64,000 nt of DNA from Bradyrhizobium canariense (lineage in GTDB: Bacteria; Pseudomonadota; Alphaproteobacteria; Rhizobiales; Xanthobacteraceae). The stretch spans positions 7,653,001 through 7,717,000 of the forward strand of contig NZ_LT629750.1 of NCBI RefSeq assembly GCF_900105125.1, given 5' to 3'. Below, piece by piece: positions 9,628-18,009 of this stretch (its first letter is position 1; every line of letters starts with the position of its first letter). The notes under the pieces were generated by a model that saw only the letters and a program-made list of their open reading frames with translations, made no database searches and was not told the DNA's origin. Made by a program: the position numbers and the translations under genes.

Positions 9628-10869
9628 TCAGTCGACCATCAATTTTTTCACCGGCGTCGGATCGAGGTTGAAGATGCGTGCCGCGTTCAGCCCCAGAATG
9701 TTGCGCTTGGCCTGTTCGGTCAGGAACGGCAGGTCGCAAATTTCCTGCGGCAGATCGAAATCGAAATGCGGCCAGTCCGAGGAGAACATCAGTTGCGTCT
9801 CGGCCTTGATCATCTCGAGGGTAGTTTCCAGCGCTTTCGGATGCGTCGTCTCCATCGGCTGGGTCGTATAGAAACAATTATGGTTCATGTACTCGCTGGG
9901 CATGCGCTTGAGCTGCGGAGCTTCGGACGGGCGCATCAGATACTGGTCGTCGAGCCGCTGCATCAGGAACGGCACCCATGCCAGCCCGCTTTCGACCCAC
10001 AGGGTCTTGAGCTTCGGGAAGCGCTCGGGAATTCCGTTCAGCACCCAGTTGGTCATGTGGACCATGTTGCACCAGGCAAAGCCCAGCGCGTGCATGCCGA
10101 GAAACCGGTTGACCGTCGCCAGCGACGGATCCTGCCAATGGTAACCGGCGTGAAAAGCCAGCGGCTTGCCGCGTTCCTCGATCATGGAATAGAGGCGCAT
10201 GTAGTCGTTGTGGTGCACCGGCTTGTTGCGGGTGCTGGTCACGCAGAAGCCGATTACGCCCTTCTTGTCGCCTAATTGCTCGACCGTCCGCTCGGCTTCC
10301 TGGGGCGTGTTGAACGGCAGGTAGATCAGCGATTTGATCCGGTCGTCGCCGGACAGAATTCGATCGATCAGCCAGCGATTATAGGCGCCGGCAAGCCAAA
10401 CTTCCATTTCCGGCTGCGGATGCATGCCGAGAAACAGCATCGGTGTCGGAAAAACCACCATGTTGTCGATGCCAAGCGAATCCATCGCCCGCCGCGTCAG
10501 GATGACGTCGCGATGGACGTCGGTTTCCTTGACGACTTCGCCCTGACCATCCTGATGCGGGATCCGCCCACCGACCGACTGATAGCGCAGTCCGAGGTCG
10601 CCGTTCAGCCCGTAGGGCGGCGCGCCGATCCGCTCGGCCTGGAATCGCATCGCGTTGTCGCGAACGACCGGATCCTCGATATAGGTGACGATTTCTTTCC
10701 ACGACACGGTTTCGACGTGATGGGCGTCGATGTCGCAGACGAACCAGTCCTGCAGGCCGCGCTTGAGCGCGTTGCGTCTGGCGTGGGCGAGGATGTCGCG
10801 GGTGTCGGTGTGAACGTCGATCTGCTGCACCGGCGCATATTGCGGCCCGATTTTGCCCTGAACATTCAT
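9628..10869 (-). CDS. Amidohydrolase family 2 protein (decarboxylase-like)
   Basis: 413 aa, an amidohydrolase_2 TIM-barrel of the group that includes aminocarboxymuconate-semialdehyde and gamma-resorcylate decarboxylases. The N-terminus has DVHTDTR where many members have DxHxH. Later blocks visible are LAFHAGYHWQDP, a probable metal-ligand His in the barrel, and MFSSDWPHFDFD, the conserved Asp near the C-terminus. The start overlaps the stop of the 127-aa gene by four bases (ATGA), so the two are translationally coupled. Context with a Rieske protein and an MFS carrier suggests breakdown of an aromatic acid. The substrate is not known. Confidence 0.85.
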   Translation of the reverse strand: MNVQGKIGPQYAPVQQIDVHTDTRDILAHARRNALKRGLQDWFVCDIDAHHVETVSWKEIVTYIEDPVVRDNAMRFQAERIGAPPYGLNGDLGLRYQSVGGRIPHQDGQGEVVKETDVHRDVILTRRAMDSLGIDNMVVFPTPMLFLGMHPQPEMEVWLAGAYNRWLIDRILSGDDRIKSLIYLPFNTPQEAERTVEQLGDKKGVIGFCVTSTRNKPVHHNDYMRLYSMIEERGKPLAFHAGYHWQDPSLATVNRFLGMHALGFAWCNMVHMTNWVLNGIPERFPKLKTLWVESGLAWVPFLMQRLDDQYLMRPSEAPQLKRMPSEYMNHNCFYTTQPMETTHPKALETTLEMIKAETQLMFSSDWPHFDFDLPQEICDLPFLTEQAKRNILGLNAARIFNLDPTPVKKLMVD

Positions 10870-11249
10870 GATTGTCTTCCCGGAAAATAGCTGTCCTTAT
10901 CCGGTCGCCGGCGATACCACAGCGCCAGCTCCATCGGGCCAAGATGCAGCGCGCGCAGCATCTCGGAAACAGCCGAAAGCAATTCGGTAGGGGTCATCTC
11001 GCTGTCGCGTGTGCCTGCGATCGGTGGGAAGGTGCGCTCTTCGCCGTCAGATTTAGCGACATAGAGACGGATCGCCGCGGTCAGGATCTGCGCCACCGCT
11101 TCATCCGAGACGCGGGAGGCTTCGCCGCGCTCGACCAGTTCGCGCGAGGCGCGCAGCAATTCCGGCGCGGCGGTGTCGATCCAGCCATAGAGATCGTTCT
11201 TGAGGTGGTTCTTGAGGTCGTTCCTGCGATCCTGTTCAGACGCTAACAT
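10866..11249 (-). CDS. Hypothetical 127-aa protein in the Rieske/amidohydrolase operon
   Basis: I do not recognise a named domain. The protein is acidic and mainly helical in appearance, starts MLASEQDRRNDLKNHLKN and ends in a basic YRRRPDKDSYFPGRQS. It has no signal peptide or membrane segment. I chose the start at 11249, which overlaps the Rieske gene by 14 bases. Its stop overlaps the amidohydrolase start. A longer reading from 11381 would run back through the Rieske gene in another frame and is unlikely. Tight packing suggests an accessory subunit or chaperone of the neighbouring enzymes, which is inference. Confidence 0.75.
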   Translation of the reverse strand: MLASEQDRRNDLKNHLKNDLYGWIDTAAPELLRASRELVERGEASRVSDEAVAQILTAAIRLYVAKSDGEERTFPPIAGTRDSEMTPTELLSAVSEMLRALHLGPMELALWYRRRPDKDSYFPGRQS

Positions 11250-11601
11250 AGATCTCTCCGTTCCGGATCTGCAGCTCGGCCTTGCGCAGCCGCACCCGGT
11301 TGTTGCCCTGATGAAATCCGGTCTTGATGCTGAATTCATAGCCGTGCCAGGGACAGATGATGTGGCTTTCGGCCTCGTCATATTCCTGCGTCCGCGTGGT
11401 CTTGTCGCTCGCGACCGGCTCGAGCACGCGCTTCATGATGCGGCCCTGGCAGACCGGGCCGGCGCGGTGTGCGCATCGGTTATGCCAGGCGTAAAATTCG
11501 TCTCCGATCCGGAACACGCCGACTTCCGAATCCCCGCATACGACCACCTTGCGATCACCGTCGACATAGTCGCCGACGTTGCCGGCCATGTATTCGGCCA
11601 T
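11236..11601 (-). CDS. Rieske [2Fe-2S] protein
   Basis: 121 aa carrying a full Rieske cluster site: Cys43-x-His45 (NRCAHRAG) and Cys83-x-x-His86 (CPWHGYEF). The spacing between the two halves is longer than in small dioxygenase ferredoxins and recalls the Rieske domain of ring-hydroxylating oxygenases. No catalytic oxygenase domain is attached. It probably transfers electrons to an oxygenase or acts as a stand-alone Rieske subunit. The ATG at 11601 follows a strong AGGAGGAAG ribosome site. The in-frame ATG at 11628 lacks one. It is the first gene of the leftward block ending with the MFS carrier. Confidence 0.9.
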   Translation of the reverse strand: MAEYMAGNVGDYVDGDRKVVVCGDSEVGVFRIGDEFYAWHNRCAHRAGPVCQGRIMKRVLEPVASDKTTRTQEYDEAESHIICPWHGYEFSIKTGFHQGNNRVRLRKAELQIRNGEIYVSV

Positions 11602-11863
11602 CCGCTTCCTCCTGAATTGATTTCGCACGTGCGGAATCGATGGCCGTTCCCTTGCTGCGAAAGGGTTCGCGGCCGCCCGTCATCCTCGGCGGGGCGTGAC
11701 CCTGCCGCCAATACTTTATTCGGATGGAGCGATACGTGGTGCGTATCGCGCACAGATCACGGCCGGCTGCTCAAGTATCGCGACGACGCCCATAGAAGGA
11801 GAGGGTGGAGCGCCGGAATAGCCGCGCCGCCTCGCAGCGGGAGTGCTATTCCGGCGTTATCGG

Positions 11864-12937
11864 TTACTTCAAGGCGAGCGGCTTTTCCTCATCGAGGAAG
11901 CCCATCAGCTCGTGGAAGAACTGCATCCGGTTCTTTTCCATCATCACCGTATGGGTGCCTTCGCTCAGCTCGATCAGCCGCTTGTAGGGCGTGTTGGTGA
12001 GCTGCTTGAAATAGGCCTGCGCCAGATAGCTCGGCAGGTCCGCGTCCCATTCGGCATGCAGCAGCAATGTCGGCACGGTGATCTTGCCGGGATCGTATTG
12101 AGCCTTGCCCGCGCTCCAATATTTGAGGTTGTCGTCGAACACGCCATTGGGCGCGCGCAGCATCGGTGGCGAATGCTTTGAAGATTCCGGGTCCGTTGCC
12201 CAGGTGGCATCGGCCCAGGCATCGAACACGCCCGGCGGGATTAGCGTGGCCTGCTTGTCTTCGGCGACACCTTTCAGCCAGCGCGCCTTGGCGGAATCCT
12301 TCGAGACCAGCCGGTAAGCGCCGAGCGGCGGTGCGTTGGCGGCCGCAGGCGCTTGTGGTTCGGTACGGATCCATTGCGGTGCATACAGCACGAGGCGATC
12401 GACTTTTGCGTTGTGTTCGCTGGTGTACATGCCCGCGATCGAGGTTCCCCACGACCAGCCCATGACGTCGATCTTCGAGACGCCGCGTTTTTTCAGGATA
12501 TAATCGACGGCAGCGCCGAGATCGTGGGCGGCCGTCTCGGTCGATGTGATCGGCTTGTTCGCTTCCGGCGGCTGGTTCATCTCCGGCGGTCGGGTCGAGC
12601 GGCCGTAACCGCGGACGTCGACGAGATAAACGTCGAACCCGCGCTGGGCGATCAGGTCCATCATCGAGACGCCTTCGATCGGCAGATCGAACGCGGTCTC
12701 GGCGGGATAGGTCGCGCCATGCACGAATATGAGGATGCGGTCGGAAGAGAACTTCTGCATGCCCACGGGATGCTTGTTGCGGACAAACAGCTCGATCCCG
12801 GGATCGCCCGACGGGATCATCACATCCTTGCTTTCAAGCTTCGGCGCTGCTTGCACGCTTGCACTAATCAAGACGGTACTCATGGCGACGCCTGCCAAAG
12901 CCAGGCGCCAGGAAATATTGGGCATAATATTGGGCAT
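11864..12937 (-). CDS. Secreted alpha/beta hydrolase
   Basis: 357 aa with an N-terminal signal peptide (hydrophobic LALAGVAMSTVLISASVQA, cleavage probably after VQA-A). The alpha/beta fold shows the oxyanion segment FVHGATYPAE, the nucleophile elbow GWSWGTS, the acid in LHAEWDADLP and the histidine in EGTHTVMM. It is likely a periplasmic esterase or lipase-like enzyme of unknown substrate. The first eight residues MPNIMPNI come from an exact 12-bp tandem duplication of the start region, so there are two possible start codons (12937 and 12925). GGGGAG precedes the first. Confidence 0.87.
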   Translation of the reverse strand: MPNIMPNISWRLALAGVAMSTVLISASVQAAPKLESKDVMIPSGDPGIELFVRNKHPVGMQKFSSDRILIFVHGATYPAETAFDLPIEGVSMMDLIAQRGFDVYLVDVRGYGRSTRPPEMNQPPEANKPITSTETAAHDLGAAVDYILKKRGVSKIDVMGWSWGTSIAGMYTSEHNAKVDRLVLYAPQWIRTEPQAPAAANAPPLGAYRLVSKDSAKARWLKGVAEDKQATLIPPGVFDAWADATWATDPESSKHSPPMLRAPNGVFDDNLKYWSAGKAQYDPGKITVPTLLLHAEWDADLPSYLAQAYFKQLTNTPYKRLIELSEGTHTVMMEKNRMQFFHELMGFLDEEKPLALK

Positions 12938-13128
12938 CGAACTCTCCCCTGAGCATTTTGTTGTTATCCGCGTATTGGCGGAAACGGCCGTTGTGGCCGC
13001 TCAGGGGAAAGTACTCGATGTGAGCGGCCATATCGAGGGCAAATGCGACCGCGCAAATCAGCCGTTAATGACAGGCGCCGAATTCTGCAATCCGGTCTCT
13101 CACAACGACCGTTGCGCGGACCATCACG

Positions 13129-14562
13129 TCATCGCGAGATCTCCTCAAGCTCACGATCGAGCGTGCGCGGGCCCCATCCGGCGATGGCGACGACCACGAC
13201 GATCATGGCGACCGCGATCAGGCCGAAAACGCCCTTGGTGCCTGCGGTCTGCAGGAAGAAACCGATGATGAAGCTCGCGAATACTGCGCTGAGCCGGCTC
13301 AGCGAGTAAGTGAACCCCACGGCGCGGGCGCGTATCCGGGCCGGGAACAGCTCGGCCTGATAATTGTGAAACGAATACGACAGCACGTTGTTCGAGAGCG
13401 TGATCAGCACGCCGAACAGGATCAGCAACGGCATGGCGCTCTGAAACGAAAACAGCATTCCGAAGGTGCCGATGCAGCAAGCTGCACCAACTAACTGCCA
13501 TTTCCGCTCGAACTTGTCGGCGAACGTCATCGCGAGCAGTGGGCCGAACGGGTTGGCGATGGCGATGATGAATGAATAGAGCAGGCTAGCGGCGAGATTG
13601 ATGCCGGTCTGCTGCGCGATCAGTGTCGGCACCCAGGCGGCGAAGCCATAGAAGCCGAAAGTCTGGAAGAACTGGAACACCATCAGCATGAAGGTGCGGC
13701 TGCGATAGCGCGGCGCGAAGATCTCGCCCAAGCGGCCACGGGGTTCGGCCTTCTCCGTCGAATGATTTCCCGGTATCGGCAACGGCGCGCCGTGGAGGTC
13801 GTCCCTGACTTTCGCCTCGATCGAAGAAGTCACCGCCTCGGCCTCATCGAGCCGTCCCTGGTTGATGAGCCAGCGCGGGCTCTCCGGTACCGCGCGACGA
13901 ATGAACCAGACAAACAGTGCACCGGTCGAGCCGATCAGGACCACCCATCGCCAGCCGTCAAAACCAAACGGGCTGATCGGCACCAGTTTGTAGGCGACGA
14001 ACGCCACGATCGGCACCACTGAGAACATGACGGCCTGATTGAAGGCGAACGCGCGACCGCGAATTGATTTGGGCACAAGCTCGGCGACGTAGGTGTCGAT
14101 CGTGACCAGCTCCACGCCGATGCCGATGCTGGCGATCAGCCGCCACAAGCTCACTCCAAGACCGGTATCCTGGAACGCCATGACCAGCGTCGCCGCGCTA
14201 TACCACAGCATCGAATAGGTGAAGATCGTTCGCCGCCCATATTTGTCGGCGACGTAGCCGAACCCGCAGGTGCCGATGAACAGGCCTGTGAAGGTGGCGG
14301 CGACAAACAGCGCCGGGCCGGTGAAGATGCTGACCGACACGTTGGTGAGCAATCCAGCCTTCATCAGACCGGGGACGACATAGGCGGTCATGAACAGATC
14401 GTAGAGTTCGAACATGCCGCCAAGCGAGAGCAGCGTGATCAGCATCCACACATGCCGCGTGCCCGGGAGCCGGTCCAGGCGTGCGAGGATGTCAGCTGCG
14501 CGCCCTTGGGCGGGCTGATCTATCATGGGCCGGTCTATCGCGGGCTGGTCTATCGTGGTCAT
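13129..14562 (-). CDS. MFS metabolite:proton symporter
   Basis: 477 aa, 12 predicted membrane segments with a long central cytoplasmic loop. It resembles the sugar-porter-like or NiaP/AAHS branch of MFS: LGGMFELYDLFMTAYVVPG in TM1, then GYVADKYGRRTIF, the conserved loop 2-3 motif, and the RGRAFAFNQAVMF block. It is probably an importer of an organic acid. The N-terminus has a short repeated DQPAIDRPMIDQPA stretch. The ATG is preceded by GGGGAGG. It stands alone, not close enough to the hydrolase at 11864 to claim an operon. Confidence 0.88.
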   Translation of the reverse strand: MTTIDQPAIDRPMIDQPAQGRAADILARLDRLPGTRHVWMLITLLSLGGMFELYDLFMTAYVVPGLMKAGLLTNVSVSIFTGPALFVAATFTGLFIGTCGFGYVADKYGRRTIFTYSMLWYSAATLVMAFQDTGLGVSLWRLIASIGIGVELVTIDTYVAELVPKSIRGRAFAFNQAVMFSVVPIVAFVAYKLVPISPFGFDGWRWVVLIGSTGALFVWFIRRAVPESPRWLINQGRLDEAEAVTSSIEAKVRDDLHGAPLPIPGNHSTEKAEPRGRLGEIFAPRYRSRTFMLMVFQFFQTFGFYGFAAWVPTLIAQQTGINLAASLLYSFIIAIANPFGPLLAMTFADKFERKWQLVGAACCIGTFGMLFSFQSAMPLLILFGVLITLSNNVLSYSFHNYQAELFPARIRARAVGFTYSLSRLSAVFASFIIGFFLQTAGTKGVFGLIAVAMIVVVVAIAGWGPRTLDRELEEISR

Positions 14563-14905
14563 CGTGCCTCCCCGTGGTTTTTATGGGTGACGGAAGTACC
14601 GTCCCTTGTTTATGCGGCGAGCATGCCCGGTTTTTTTTCATTGGTGTAGGGGGACGGTGGAATCCGGTTTTGATGCTTTAGTACGGGGCGCGGTTTGGCC
14701 GTCACGACCGACGCAGTGCACCAAAAATGGGGTTCCCCCTGATGTTACGGCCTTGCCAGGCCGCGTGTGACAGAGTGCCCGTCGGCGGCGGCGCTTGAGC
14801 GCGGGGCCGGCTTTGCATATTCTGCACTGCAACGGATTGGCCTCCGAGCCGTTCTTATCTTCAGAAAATCACGACGCCTGAAATTCACAAATCCGGGAGA
14901 CAGCG
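14563..14905. other. Intergenic stretch between divergent genes
   Basis: About 340 bases separate the leftward MFS gene from the rightward aldolase gene, so both promoters should lie here. There is a T8 tract near 14632. I see no convincing gene, hairpin or repeat. Confidence 0.6.
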
Positions 14906-15934
14906 ATGAACCTTTTCGATCTCAACAAGGTGGCGCAGGCCATGGTCGCGCCGGGCAAGGGGCTTCTCGCCGCCGACGAATCCACCGGCACCATCAAGAA
15001 GCGGTTTGACGCGATCAAGGTGGAATCCACCGAAGAGAGCCGGCGCGATTATCGCGAGATGCTGTTCCGCTCCAAGGATGCCATGTCGAAATGCATCTCC
15101 GGCGTCATCCTGTATGACGAGACCATCTGGCAGAAGGCCAAGGACGGCACGCCGCTGGTCAAGCTGATCGAGCAGGCGGGCGCGATCCCCGGCATCAAGG
15201 TCGACGAGGGCACCCAGCCGCTGCCCGGTTGCCCCGGCGAACTCGTGACCGTCGGCCTCGACAAGCTCGCCGCGCGGCTGGCGGATTATTACAAGCAAGG
15301 CGCTCGCTTTGCGAAGTGGCGCGCGGTGATCGATATCGGCAAGGACATTCCGAGCATGACCGCGATTCATGTCAACGCACATGCGCTCGCGCGCTATGCA
15401 GCGCTGTGCCAGGCCGCGCAGATCGTGCCCATTGTGGAGCCGGAAGTGTTGATGGACGGCGATCACGATATCGATCGTTGTTACGACGTCACCAAGCGCG
15501 TCCTCAACAAGGTATTTCAGGAATTGCGTATCCAGCGTGTCGCGCTCGAAGGCATGATCTTGAAGCCCAACATGGTCATCTCCGGCAAGAAATGCCCGAA
15601 GCAGGCGCCGGTTCAGGAAGTCGCGGAAAAAACCATCCGCTTGTTGAAAGAGTGTGCGCCGGCGGCGGTGCCGGGCATCGCGTTCCTGTCAGGCGGCCAG
15701 GACGACGAAGAGGCCACCGCGCATCTCGACGCCATGAACCGGATCGGCGGTCTGCCGTGGAAGCTGACCTTCTCCTATGGCCGCGCATTGCAGGCGGCGC
15801 CGCAAAAGGCATGGTCGGGCAAGTCCGAGAACGTTCCGGCCGGGCAACAGGCGTTCAGCCATCGCGCGCTGATGAATTCGCTCGCCACCAAGGGTGAGTG
15901 GAAGGCCGATCTGGAAACCAAGAAAGCGGCGTAG
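14906..15934 (+). CDS. Class I fructose-bisphosphate aldolase
   Basis: 342 aa, eukaryote-like class I aldolase that cleaves fructose 1,6-bisphosphate to glyceraldehyde 3-phosphate and dihydroxyacetone phosphate. The N-terminal GKGLLAADESTGTIKKRF and central VPIVEPEVLMDGDHD are signature blocks. The Schiff-base lysine is in LEGMILKPNMVISGKK, and the phosphate-binding FLSGGQDDEEA follows. Length fits the family. The ATG follows CGGGAGA about 9 bases upstream. It stands as a single gene between two long intergenic stretches. Class I aldolases need no metal, unlike the class II enzymes of the Calvin-cycle operons. Confidence 0.95.
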   Translation: MNLFDLNKVAQAMVAPGKGLLAADESTGTIKKRFDAIKVESTEESRRDYREMLFRSKDAMSKCISGVILYDETIWQKAKDGTPLVKLIEQAGAIPGIKVDEGTQPLPGCPGELVTVGLDKLAARLADYYKQGARFAKWRAVIDIGKDIPSMTAIHVNAHALARYAALCQAAQIVPIVEPEVLMDGDHDIDRCYDVTKRVLNKVFQELRIQRVALEGMILKPNMVISGKKCPKQAPVQEVAEKTIRLLKECAPAAVPGIAFLSGGQDDEEATAHLDAMNRIGGLPWKLTFSYGRALQAAPQKAWSGKSENVPAGQQAFSHRALMNSLATKGEWKADLETKKAA

Positions 15935-16295
15935 GGCTCCGATGGCAGATCGATCGTGGACGGTTGCAATTTAGACTGCGTCGTTTCGGGGCGCATGTTT
16001 GTTGCGAGCCAAAGCCGAGCGATCCGTAACACCGAAATACAGGGAGCTTGGACGCCGGCTCACGGCTGCGCGGGCCCCCGGAATGACAAGAATTGAGTCA
16101 ATTTAAGGCGAGCCGTTCCGGCTCGGGCGCTCGTGCATGCGATGGCGATATTCTCGCCCTTGCCGGTTGGCGTTGCTGCGAAATCGAAAAGTGCCACGGG
16201 GCGGAAATCCTGTGCTAGCCTCGGGTCGTCCGCCTTCGAGGAAGGAGCGGATATTCGCGTGATTGTCTCGATGCTTTCGAAAGGGAGTGTGCGCG
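15935..16295. other. Intergenic stretch
   Basis: About 360 bases after the aldolase gene with no gene I can support. Short open frames run into the downstream amidohydrolase from the wrong frame. No clear terminator was found for the aldolase gene. The promoter of the amidohydrolase gene is expected here. Confidence 0.5.
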
Positions 16296-17747
16296 ATGAA
16301 CTCGGGAAATGGTTCGAGCATATCTTCCGGCTTGACGACGATCCGGACGCTGCAATGCATCGTACGTCCAGCACTGCTGTCGGCGATGCTCTTGATCGGG
16401 CTTTGCCAGACCGGTCTGGCGCAGCAAGAAGCGCTGGAGCTCGGACCTGAGGAGGCTGCTCCCACTTTGCCTGCTGCCGGGGTGACGCTTTTTCAGAACG
16501 TCCGTATCTTCGACGGCAAGAGCGCGCAGCTGTCAGCGTCTTCCAATGTGCTCGTCAGGGGCAGCACGATCGAGCAGATATCGGCAAATCCGGTTGCCGC
16601 AGAGGCGGCCACCGACGTGCGCGTTGTCAACGCAAACGGGCGTGTGCTGATGCCGGGCCTGATCGACGCGCATTGGCATATGTTCATGGCGGCAGTGGCT
16701 CCCGCAGTCCTTCTGACCGCAGATCCCGGCTACCTTAATCTATTGGCTGCACGGGAAGCCAGGGCGACGCTGATGAGGGGTTTCACTACCATCCGCGACA
16801 TGGGCGGTCCCGTATTCGGACTCAAGCGCGCCATCGACGAGGGCGTCACCGTTGGTCCGCGCATCTATCCCTCGGGCGCAATGATCTCGCAAACCTCGGG
16901 GCATGGGGATTTTCGCTCGCGATACGAAGTTCCGCGGGCAATGGGAGGGCCATTAAGCCAGTCCGAACTGGAGGGCATCGCAGCCATCGCCGACAGCCCC
17001 GACGAGGTACGGCTGCGTACGCGCGAGCAACTTCGAGCGGGGGCGAGTCAGATCAAGCTGATGGGAGGCGGTGGCGTCAGTTCCCAACACAACCCGATCG
17101 AGTCAACGCAGTTCACCGAAGCAGAGCTTCATGCCGCGGTCGAGGCGGCCGAAAATTGGGGCACCTATGTAGCCGTACACGCGTATACTCCGGCTGCGAT
17201 CCGACAAGCGATCGCCGCCGGCGTCAAATGCATTGAACATGGCCAATTGATCGACGAGCCCACGGCCAAGCTGCTGGCAGACAAGGGTATCTGGTGGAGT
17301 TTGCAGCCACTGACCTACGATGCAGACGTTTTCGCGCGGATGAGCCCGGTGTCGCAAAAGAAGGCGCTGGAAGTGTTCGCGGGAACGGAGAACGCCTACA
17401 AGCTCGCAAAGAAGTACAAGATCAAGACGGCCTGGGGCGCCGATATCCTGGGCGATGCGGGGGCCGCCAGCCGGCAGGGTCAATATCTCGCCATGATGGT
17501 CCGCTGGTACACGCCTGCCGAGGCATTGAAGATGGCCACCGCCGACAATGGCGAGTTGATGGCTCTTTCCGGTTTCATCAATCCCTATCCCGGCAAGCTC
17601 GGTGTCGTTAAAGTCGGGGCGCTTGCCGATCTGCTGCTCGTCGACGGCAATCCGCTTGAGGATATCAATCTTGTCGCAAATCCGGACAAGAATTTTGTCG
17701 TCATCATGAAGGATGGCCGAATCTACAAGAATACCCTGGGCAATTAG
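16296..17747 (+). CDS. Exported metal-dependent amidohydrolase (imidazolonepropionase-like)
   Basis: 483 aa. A hydrophobic signal (PALLSAMLLIGLCQTGLAQ) suggests export to the periplasm. The amidohydrolase barrel has the HxH metal motif in LIDAHWHMFM, the block FTTIRDMGGP, and His residues in VAVHAYTP and CIEHGQLI. The end (GALADLLLVDGNPLEDI) is the usual beta-sandwich motif. Relatives include imidazolonepropionase-like proteins and Xaa-Pro dipeptidases or carboxypeptidases of the same superfamily. The substrate is unclear. I chose the ATG at 16296, with GGGAG about 10 bases upstream. A TTG at 16263 would add 11 residues without improving the signal. Confidence 0.87.
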   Translation: MNSGNGSSISSGLTTIRTLQCIVRPALLSAMLLIGLCQTGLAQQEALELGPEEAAPTLPAAGVTLFQNVRIFDGKSAQLSASSNVLVRGSTIEQISANPVAAEAATDVRVVNANGRVLMPGLIDAHWHMFMAAVAPAVLLTADPGYLNLLAAREARATLMRGFTTIRDMGGPVFGLKRAIDEGVTVGPRIYPSGAMISQTSGHGDFRSRYEVPRAMGGPLSQSELEGIAAIADSPDEVRLRTREQLRAGASQIKLMGGGGVSSQHNPIESTQFTEAELHAAVEAAENWGTYVAVHAYTPAAIRQAIAAGVKCIEHGQLIDEPTAKLLADKGIWWSLQPLTYDADVFARMSPVSQKKALEVFAGTENAYKLAKKYKIKTAWGADILGDAGAASRQGQYLAMMVRWYTPAEALKMATADNGELMALSGFINPYPGKLGVVKVGALADLLLVDGNPLEDINLVANPDKNFVVIMKDGRIYKNTLGN

Positions 17748-17863
17748 AGCATGATCCGGAAAAAGGGCGCACCGGTTTTCCCTCGCGACAAACGCGAAGC
17801 GTTTGCGCGGTGCTCAAACAAGGAGATCGACGACGAGCATGATTCAACTCGGTTGAATCATGC
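17747..17863. repeat. Rhizobiales-type palindromic intergenic repeat
   Basis: The segment starts GAGCATGATCCGGAAAAA, runs through ACCGGTTTTCCC and contains two stem-loops. CAAACGC (17789-17795) pairs with GCGTTTG (17799-17805) around GAA. GCATGATTCAAC (17837-17848) pairs perfectly with GTTGAATCATGC (17852-17863) around TCG. This layout is familiar from repeated intergenic elements in Bradyrhizobium and relatives. No second copy was found in this window. It directly follows the amidohydrolase stop and may act as a transcription end or an RNA-stability element. Confidence 0.6.
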
Positions 17864-18009
17864 CCTCGGGTCCAATTCAGCACATCCGTCGGTCGTGAAA
17901 TAACACGCACCGTATCGCCGCCAGCCGCAGCAACGTCCAACATCGGTCCGGTAGTTCGAGCAAGCGGGAGGAGCCACTGAGTTCATTTCGCAGGTTCCTG
18001 TCCCGGTCT

